A DNA stretch of 64,000 nt from Bolinopsis microptera (taxonomy: Eukaryota > Ctenophora > Tentaculata > Lobata > Bolinopsidae). Numbering within the stretch: position 1 is the stretch's first letter; each line of letters starts with the position of its first letter. This document shows positions 58,430-64,000 of this stretch, in pieces. The stretch lies in contig NC_087072.1 in the NCBI RefSeq assembly GCF_026151205.1, positions 12,626,169-12,690,168 of the forward strand, written 5' to 3'. Below the pieces are notes generated by a model, which was not told where the DNA came from, did no database searches, and worked only from the letters and a program-made list of their open reading frames with translations. Both the position numbers and the translations under genes were made by a program.

Positions 58430-59260
58430 GTCTAACTTATGAGTCCTCAGCTGGCACATAGGTGCAATTGTCCTGACATTTGAGGTTGATCCACAATGTA
58501 TTCCTGCTTTTCTGCATGAACAAGCATTGCCACAACCTGACTTTAAACAGTTGCAACTGATTTTTTGAATGAGCTTTTTCGGAGCTGTACTCATAAGAGT
58601 GGTCACTGGTACATGCGCCCTATTGTTCATCTTCCATCCCCAGCTTATCTGATCTAGGTCATTCTTATCCCACGCCTGCAGCTGATGGTAAACACGATAA
58701 GAATGTTGTTCAGCTGCCCCAGATGTTGGCGGGAGCTGTTCTCACTTGATGTCTGCTGTTAAAGATTGCGACTTCTGTTCAAGAACTGAAAGTCTAGCTT
58801 CATCTAGTGATCTCGATTTTGATGAAATCGGCTGCAGCATCAAAAGTTCTTCGACATGCTTTATGGTAGCTGGTGTAGAATTTGCCGAATAAAAAGCATC
58901 TATTACACTTTCATCGATGGATGCGATCGTTCTGAAGAGCCGATCCTTACCAACTCCGTGGATCCGACTGGTGGTGTCTGATCCAGTGAAAGCGTGGCAT
59001 GCAGCAGTATCATGTTTTCGTACCTCCTACCAGTCGCACTTTGAATTTTCTCAATGTCATAGATGTAGCTTTTGGTGGTGAGAAACAGTTGGTGGTCAAA
59101 TGCAAAGTGTTTTGTCATGTGCAGTAAAATGACAAGCAAATCAGTATCATCACAAATTACAGAAAGATCAACTTGATTAGACCACTCAACTGCCTCTCTG
59201 CAAATCAAAACATCTGCAAAACGATGTGCGAAACGGATTGAAAATGACGAAGTTATCAAG
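58430..59260 (-). pseudogene. Decayed PIN/XPG-like plus CXC-motif gene inside the DNA element
   Basis: Minus strand, in several frames: SVICDDTDLLVILLHMTKH (acidic nuclease-like motif), then after a frameshift near 59000 CHAFTGSDTTSRIHGVGK, a helical stretch, an in-frame stop near 58745, HSYRVYHQLQAWDKNDLDQ, and a C-terminal cysteine cluster CNCLKSGCGNACSCRKAGI. I recognise this order (DTD nuclease-like motif, HAFTGxDTT, YHQ, CxCxxxGCxxxCSCRKAG) from a widespread family of invertebrate uncharacterised, probably transposon-borne proteins. The Academ-type link is a guess. A frameshift and stop make it inactive. Confidence 0.7.
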
Positions 59261-59339
59261 CAATTTGTTTATCTCGTTAGCGAAATTGATTGGGTTATCA
59301 ATAATTACCTAATCGCTTATCACGTGACAGGGTGCTAGG

Positions 59340-59460
59340 ATACCGTAATTGGGCTTTCTGCACGATTTCTGTGCCACGCTTTCACTGGATCAGACACCAC
59401 CAGTCGGATCCACGGAGTAGGTATGGATCGGCTATTCAGAACGATTCCGATAGTGGGAAT
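59340..59460 (+). pseudogene. Inverted partial copy of the HAFTG-region
   Basis: The plus strand encodes CHAFTGSDTTSRIHGVG (about 59370-59420) followed by DRLFRTI, the same stretch as the minus-strand gene at about 58935-59010. The segment has thus been duplicated in inverse orientation within the element. Confidence 0.85.
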
Positions 59461-59814
59461 CTAGTGCACTAAGCTACGGAGAAAGTCACGTGAAATTTTT
59501 GGGCGAGCGAATTAGTAACTTAATAAGAGCCTAACGTATGTGTACTATACCACCTCCCCCCTCCCCCGCACAATAACTTAGCATGTCTGTAATCCGGTTT
59601 GAGGATTTATCATTTGCGATCTCTACGTTACAGTATGGACATTTGTTTAAACTATGTTCGTGGACTAAAGATGGTCCTGACTCTGTTACAACGGACTCCT
59701 CTTCATTGGCCGATATAATAGTTAATAGCACTATGTTTACAGTATGCACTGAAGGGGTATCCTAGGAAGTTTCTTGAACTTTTAACAGGTACCCCTCCTC
59801 ATTTAACCCTCAAT

Positions 59815-59963
59815 TAAGTTTCCTATCATTCGGTTGAGTCGACCGTTGAGATCGCATAGATCCAATGGATCCTTAGATACTCCCTAGACTAGGTGACACT
59901 GGGATTCGAACCCTGAACCTTCTGCGCAGAAGGCTGATGCTCTAACCGCTAGGCTAGATATGA
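59815..59963 (-). ncRNA. tRNA-headed SINE (pol III A and B boxes)
   Basis: On the minus strand, A box TAGCCTAGCGG (59946-59956 complement) and B box GGTTCGAATCC (59902-59912 complement) lie 33 bases apart, normal tRNA spacing, with a CCTTCTGCGCAGAAGG arm between. The would-be acceptor 3' strand (GTGTCACC) has no partner at the 5' end, so it is not a working tRNA. It is either a SINE head or a tRNA pseudogene. About 75 bp of further sequence with CAACGGTCGACTCAACCG follows, as a SINE body would. Confidence 0.75.
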
Positions 59964-61755
59964 ATCTTTGGAACTGGTCTATGGTCACTGTCTGCAATAA
60001 TAAACACAAGACGTCACTCTGAGCTGAATCAGTCATGCCGTTGTACTGCCGTTTAATTTCGTTCAGTGACCAGGGGTTGTTGATCCAACCTGTGGTGCAT
60101 TGATTTGTTTATTTATACAAGGTATGAGAGGCGTCAGGATAAAGAATAAGACTGTACGTATCCGTTTCAAATTTGCTGGGCATAGTTTAAAAGTTAGTGT
60201 ACTTACTTAAAAGATAAATAGTTTAAATAGTACCTGGGAACAGCAACCCTTTCCATATTTCATTCCATACAAATTTACATTGTCGATCATTCGCCCTCTT
60301 AAAGCTATTCACCGAAACTAACTCCTCATTTGCCTGGTAAATTAAAACATTGTATTGGTTAAGAATGCCTCTAGTTGCGCTCTCCGCTGACATAAAACTT
60401 AAAAGTAAAACGGTAAAAACAGATTACTATCATTGTATATTAGTTGACAGCTACTTACATAGAATCTGCACGCGTACAGTATCAGGCACACGATGTGTTC
60501 TTCTTTTGTCAAAATATTAACTATTTCGTGTGATTTTAGTCCTCGATTTTTAGCAGATTCAACTTTTTTACGAAGAGAAGTCAACATAAAGTAAAGCTGA
60601 AGCTTCCAAACAAACCAGTTTAACAATCTAGTTAAGCACAACACTAAGTCGAGAGATATGTTGTGTAAATAGTTATAAGCTATAATAGTATCGTACAAAT
60701 TTGGATATTTTACCATTTATTCCATTTATCTGGATTTTTTAATCTGTTATCTAATCTATGTGACGGTGTATGTTCTGTTATTCAAGTAAATTCATTTTAC
60801 GTTTTACGTCACGGCAAATATTTTTGATAAAAATTATATTTTGAAATTTAAAAAAATTTAATTATTATTTAATTAATAAATCAATTAATTATCTAATCCA
60901 AAGGTTGTCATATAAAAAGTAATTGTTTTCTTTTATATTTTGAACACATTGGTTCAATCTAGAACCTTATACGAAATTCAGAAGTCGTTTTATTAGCGGA
61001 GATTCGATGTGGTAAAAAGTGGTAAATAGTGGTTTTTCTTTACAAATTTCGAAAATTTTACAAGTCCAAAATATTGAAAGTGAAAATTTTTATAAAAATT
61101 AGTTCATTATACGTGGAATGTAATCGTGAACATTTTTTATGAAAATATATTTTTGAAATATTTGAAAATTTATTAATTATTTAATTAATTAATTAAATAA
61201 TTTATTTTTGAAAAAGTTGTTAAAGAAAAAGTTGTTCTTCTTTGTTTTCTTAACACAATGCTTTAAACTAGAGTCTTCTAGGATATTCAGAACGTGACTT
61301 ATTTACAGAAAACCAAAGTGGTAAAAAGGTGGTAAAAAAGTGGTAATTGTGGATTTTCCTGAAGTCGAGGATTTTGGGAACTCTCTGGAATGAGTCCTGG
61401 GACCTGTCTCGACCATATCCCGTTAAAATCGCTTTGTTGCGAATTTTGTCCGACAAAGGCTTAAATTAGGACGGATTTGACTGTACTAATATTGTATCAA
61501 TAACTTTCGGTTGAAGTGCACTTCATCTTCAGCACTAATTAGAATTGACAACATGTTAAGCGTCGACCTCAATTGTCTGTTCTTTTGTCAAATAGGATAA
61601 TAGTACATACGATAACGATGTGATGATTGTGGCTTGAAAACTTCATTTGACATCCTTGATTTAGTTAAGTTGTTTAAGCTCAAGTTTACATCTTTTATGT
61701 TATAGTCGCAATCTTACCTATAAAAGAGCAGTAAAAGCAAGCGTGCGTTTCAAAA

Positions 61756-61926
61756 GTCAATATCGCTACATACGGTCCCCTACAGCTGTGAGCTGGCCAC
61801 AATATCGCTACATACGGTCCCCTAACGCTGTGAGCTGGCCACAATATCGCTACATACGGTCCCCTAAAGCTGTGAGCTGGCCACAATATCGCTACATACG
61901 GTCCCCTAAAGCTGTGAGCTGGCCAC
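61756..61926. repeat. 43-bp tandem repeat, four copies
   Basis: Unit starting AATATCGCTACATACGGTCC and ending GAGCTGGCCAC. The ORFs here are repeat artefacts. Confidence 0.93.
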
Positions 61927-61929
61927 ATG

Positions 61930-62604
61930 ACTAAGATCACATGACACAGACTTAACTCTGCTCCAGTAAAGATATCCATCTCTAATGAAATAACTTATTC
62001 TTAAAAGCATATCATATAAAGTGTTGACACCGGTGATCATGTGAGAACGACCACATCTTGCGGCTATTATTTAATGCACAGTACCGGTGTTTTTGAACGG
62101 CAATCACTGTTTACACATATTAGTCCAGCAACGAGGAGGTTCGTAACACCAGAAGCTGAGCTCTTAAGTTATTGCTTAACGATGATTGCCGTATCGACTC
62201 GTCACGTTAAGTTAGCCCACTTCAGTTTATCTATGTAGGACCACATAAGATGAGCTTATTTTAGTTAGTGCCAGGCCAACATATTGCTGAGTAGTTTAAC
62301 TTTAACTTGGTAGCTCAGTGGATTTGTTTTTATTCCACCAAGTTTAGCATATAGAGTATCACGCACAACACCTTCTTTCTGTGAAGTATTGTGACGAATT
62401 TCAGATCATAATTTCATTTCCGTTCAATAGATCAACAGATGTAGAAACTACGATTGATTTTGAGGAGCCGGAATAAGGAGTTATCCCCATCTCCTGCCTG
62501 AAACCATTACATCTCCTGCCTGGACGTGCTGGCACTTGCAACCAACATTAGTTGATTATCTATACTAGGGCTTTTTGTGTATTTCTAATTCGGCATCGAG
62601 CAGA
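61930..62604. other. Non-coding stretch before the 62605 exon
   Basis: No gene seen. A 65-codon ORF at 62041 has no recognisable domain. Confidence 0.4.
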
Positions 62605-62718
62605 ATGAAGGGCAACCAAAAGGTTAAGTACTCCTTCTCGGACCTGGTAGCGATGAAACTGCCGAGAAGCAGCAGAAGTGGGATGCTGCTTAGAAGAGGC
62701 ATGTCCTTTGTCGACAGG
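62605..62718 (+). CDS. Unidentified coding exon, possibly a first exon
   Basis: ATG at 62605 opens 38 codons (MKGNQKVKYSFSDLVAMKL, then RSGMLLRRGMSFVDR) and ends in a strong donor AGG|GTAAGT at phase 0. It is basic with Ser/Arg repeats, similar in style to the exons at 52827-55173. The phase of that gene's last exon would give a stop if joined directly. It is therefore an alternative first exon, needs a missing exon, or starts another gene that runs off the right edge. Confidence 0.5.
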
Positions 62719-64000
62719 GTAAGTTGATATTTTGAGTATCTCACATTAATCGTTATGGCAGGTGACTTGTTGTCAGAAGCTCTCCGAAAGGTTGAGAAGT
62801 CACTACTTCACAGTCACTGTTTTATCTCGTTGAAACGAATCCAATCTACCTAATTATTGAATATAGGATAGCACAATGATACCTATAATCTCACGGCATT
62901 CGCGTGGAGTATCCCAATTCAGTTAGTGGAAACAAACTTAATTTAACGAAGCGAATTGGCCACCGACTTATGAAGCTCAAGTACAAGCATCCTGAAGTAA
63001 CTATAACTTTCACTGATATCATAATTGCCAAAAAACTTATCTTCAGCCTACAAAAACTTGACAGAACAAGAACATACGTGAACACCGAACAGTCACAAAT
63101 TCTTGCTTTATTGGTCTATCAGGGGCTTAAAAGGTCGTAATAATGTCAGGAAATATTCTAACATTTCCCTATTGTTGCATTAAGTTTTAACTAAGTGTAG
63201 ATGGTATACACAGCTGCCTCCTCTTTGCAATATTCCTCCTTACTAAACGACAATAAATGCAAAGATAATATGAGATAAGACGCTTTTATGGTACACGTAC
63301 TATAGTTCGACACGCACTAAAGTTCGACTCTGTCATTTCTTTATTTTACAAAAAATTAAACCCAATATTTGAAAAAATAAATATTAAAGAAAATACGTGA
63401 AAAATAATTTGGGGAAAATAATGATGGTGACCTAAATTTTGGTAGTCCGAATATATGGTGTTTTTTGTTGATTGGCTCCCAATATTATCACGTGAACAGA
63501 AATCCAATCAGAACGTCCCTGGTGAATCGATCGATCCAATCTGAATCAGACCACGATAACGCTATGAATTATAAATAATTATACCTACTGCGGCGTTGAA
63601 TGTCAATTTATCTATGATTTCTATGATTCTATATTTCTAAATTTTGGCATACCAAATCGTTTGCAATGCAATCAAGACTTATTGATGTTGTACAATGTAC
63701 ATCGTACAATGTACATCGTACATGAGTGTACGCGTTTGAAAGGGCATCGTTAGAGTATTATCAGTATCAAGAACTTCATTCGACTATTATAAAGAAAGTT
63801 GAGCTTGATATTAGTCAATAGTCGTCAATTTACAACTGCAAGCACAAATTAAGACCTCCCCCATTACGCCTAATTTTTCTTGGGGGGGGGGGGGGGGGGG
63901 GGGGGGCCTTCTTGGCACATACTCCGTACTCAGATCCTTGAAGTTGACGCTTTCGCGTGTTTAACTATAAGTTCGTTTTCTATTTTAGCTAGAAATTAAA
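62719..64000. other. Right end: intron or intergenic DNA
   Basis: At about 63686-63730, TGTACAATGTACATCG is repeated about twice. A G run of about 25 lies at about 63882-63906. No further exon could be supported. Confidence 0.5.

Larger units (their letters stand above)
57683..61483. mobile_element. 3.8-kb DNA element with about 600-bp TIRs and TA flanks
   Basis: The ends CAGTCAAATCCGTC and inverse GACGGATTTGACTG are flanked by TA (57681-57682, 61484-61485). The arms match from 57683 to about 58275 and from about 60850 to 61483, with small indels. TA plus CAGTC termini and the TTTTAACGGGATATGG sub-terminal words suit Tc1/mariner-pogo-type ends. The interior, however, holds a decayed PIN/XPG-like gene and a SINE, not a visible DDE transposase. 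Confidence 0.8.

Noticed and set aside
59888-59963. Functional tRNA gene
   Set aside because: A and B boxes are present, but the acceptor stem cannot pair and the anticodon loop is not seven bases.
61695-61979. 94-codon minus-strand ORF with a repeated WPAHS(F/V/C)RGPYVAIL motif
   Set aside because: It is the translation of the 43-bp tandem repeat.

Overview
The window is nuclear DNA of an invertebrate animal. It is AT-rich, has GT-AG introns, and carries two animal genes whose exons join in frame from end to end: a KCTD9-type gene and a ZRANB1/TRABID-type deubiquitinase. The surroundings are dense in LINE fragments, foldback DNA elements, SINE/MITE-like repeats and minisatellites. I cannot name the species. 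The mix would suit a cnidarian or another early-branching or marine invertebrate, but that is an impression and not a result.

Layout. 1-3548 (minus) is a broken non-LTR retrotransposon with a PHD-plus-zinc-knuckle ORF1 and a frameshifted endonuclease/RT ORF2 that runs off the left edge. 3973-12004 (plus) is KCTD9 in nine exons; two of its introns are swollen by large inverted-repeat elements (6899-8016 and 9074-11221), and a 15-bp minisatellite follows the stop codon. 12.4-15.7 kb is a nest of small elements, including a 1.5-kb unit with terminal inverted repeats that carries an intronless MYND zinc-finger ORF. 17549-19804 (minus) is an intronless TRP-like channel ORF whose 5' flank is tandemly duplicated (about 1.1 kb, twice). 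22.6-31 kb is a graveyard of LINE pieces, a hAT-type element with an 8-bp target duplication, and three short dispersed repeat families.

31860-50193 (plus) is the TRABID-type gene in twelve coding exons (648 codons). It encodes three NZF ubiquitin-binding fingers, an ankyrin-like region and an OTU protease domain with visible catalytic Cys and His motifs. Its introns are full of minisatellites, several of which contain or abut splice sites, and one holds a 4.4-kb inverted repeat. The 5' part of its eleventh coding exon is present in three tandem 63-bp copies, each in frame. Downstream, 52827-55173 holds three exons of an unidentified gene, and 62605-62718 another exon that may belong to it. 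57683-61483 is a 3.8-kb inverted-repeat DNA element with a decayed PIN/XPG-like plus CXC-type gene and, inside it, a tRNA-headed SINE.

How the parts relate: KCTD9 is a BTB/pentapeptide protein of the type that adapts Cullin-3 ubiquitin ligases, and TRABID removes ubiquitin chains. Both therefore belong to ubiquitin signalling, but they are separate transcription units and I see no evidence that they are co-regulated. The most unusual features are splice-site-bearing tandem repeats in TRABID and kilobase-scale foldbacks in introns of both conserved genes. They should make the pre-mRNAs form long double-stranded hairpins and offer several alternative acceptors.
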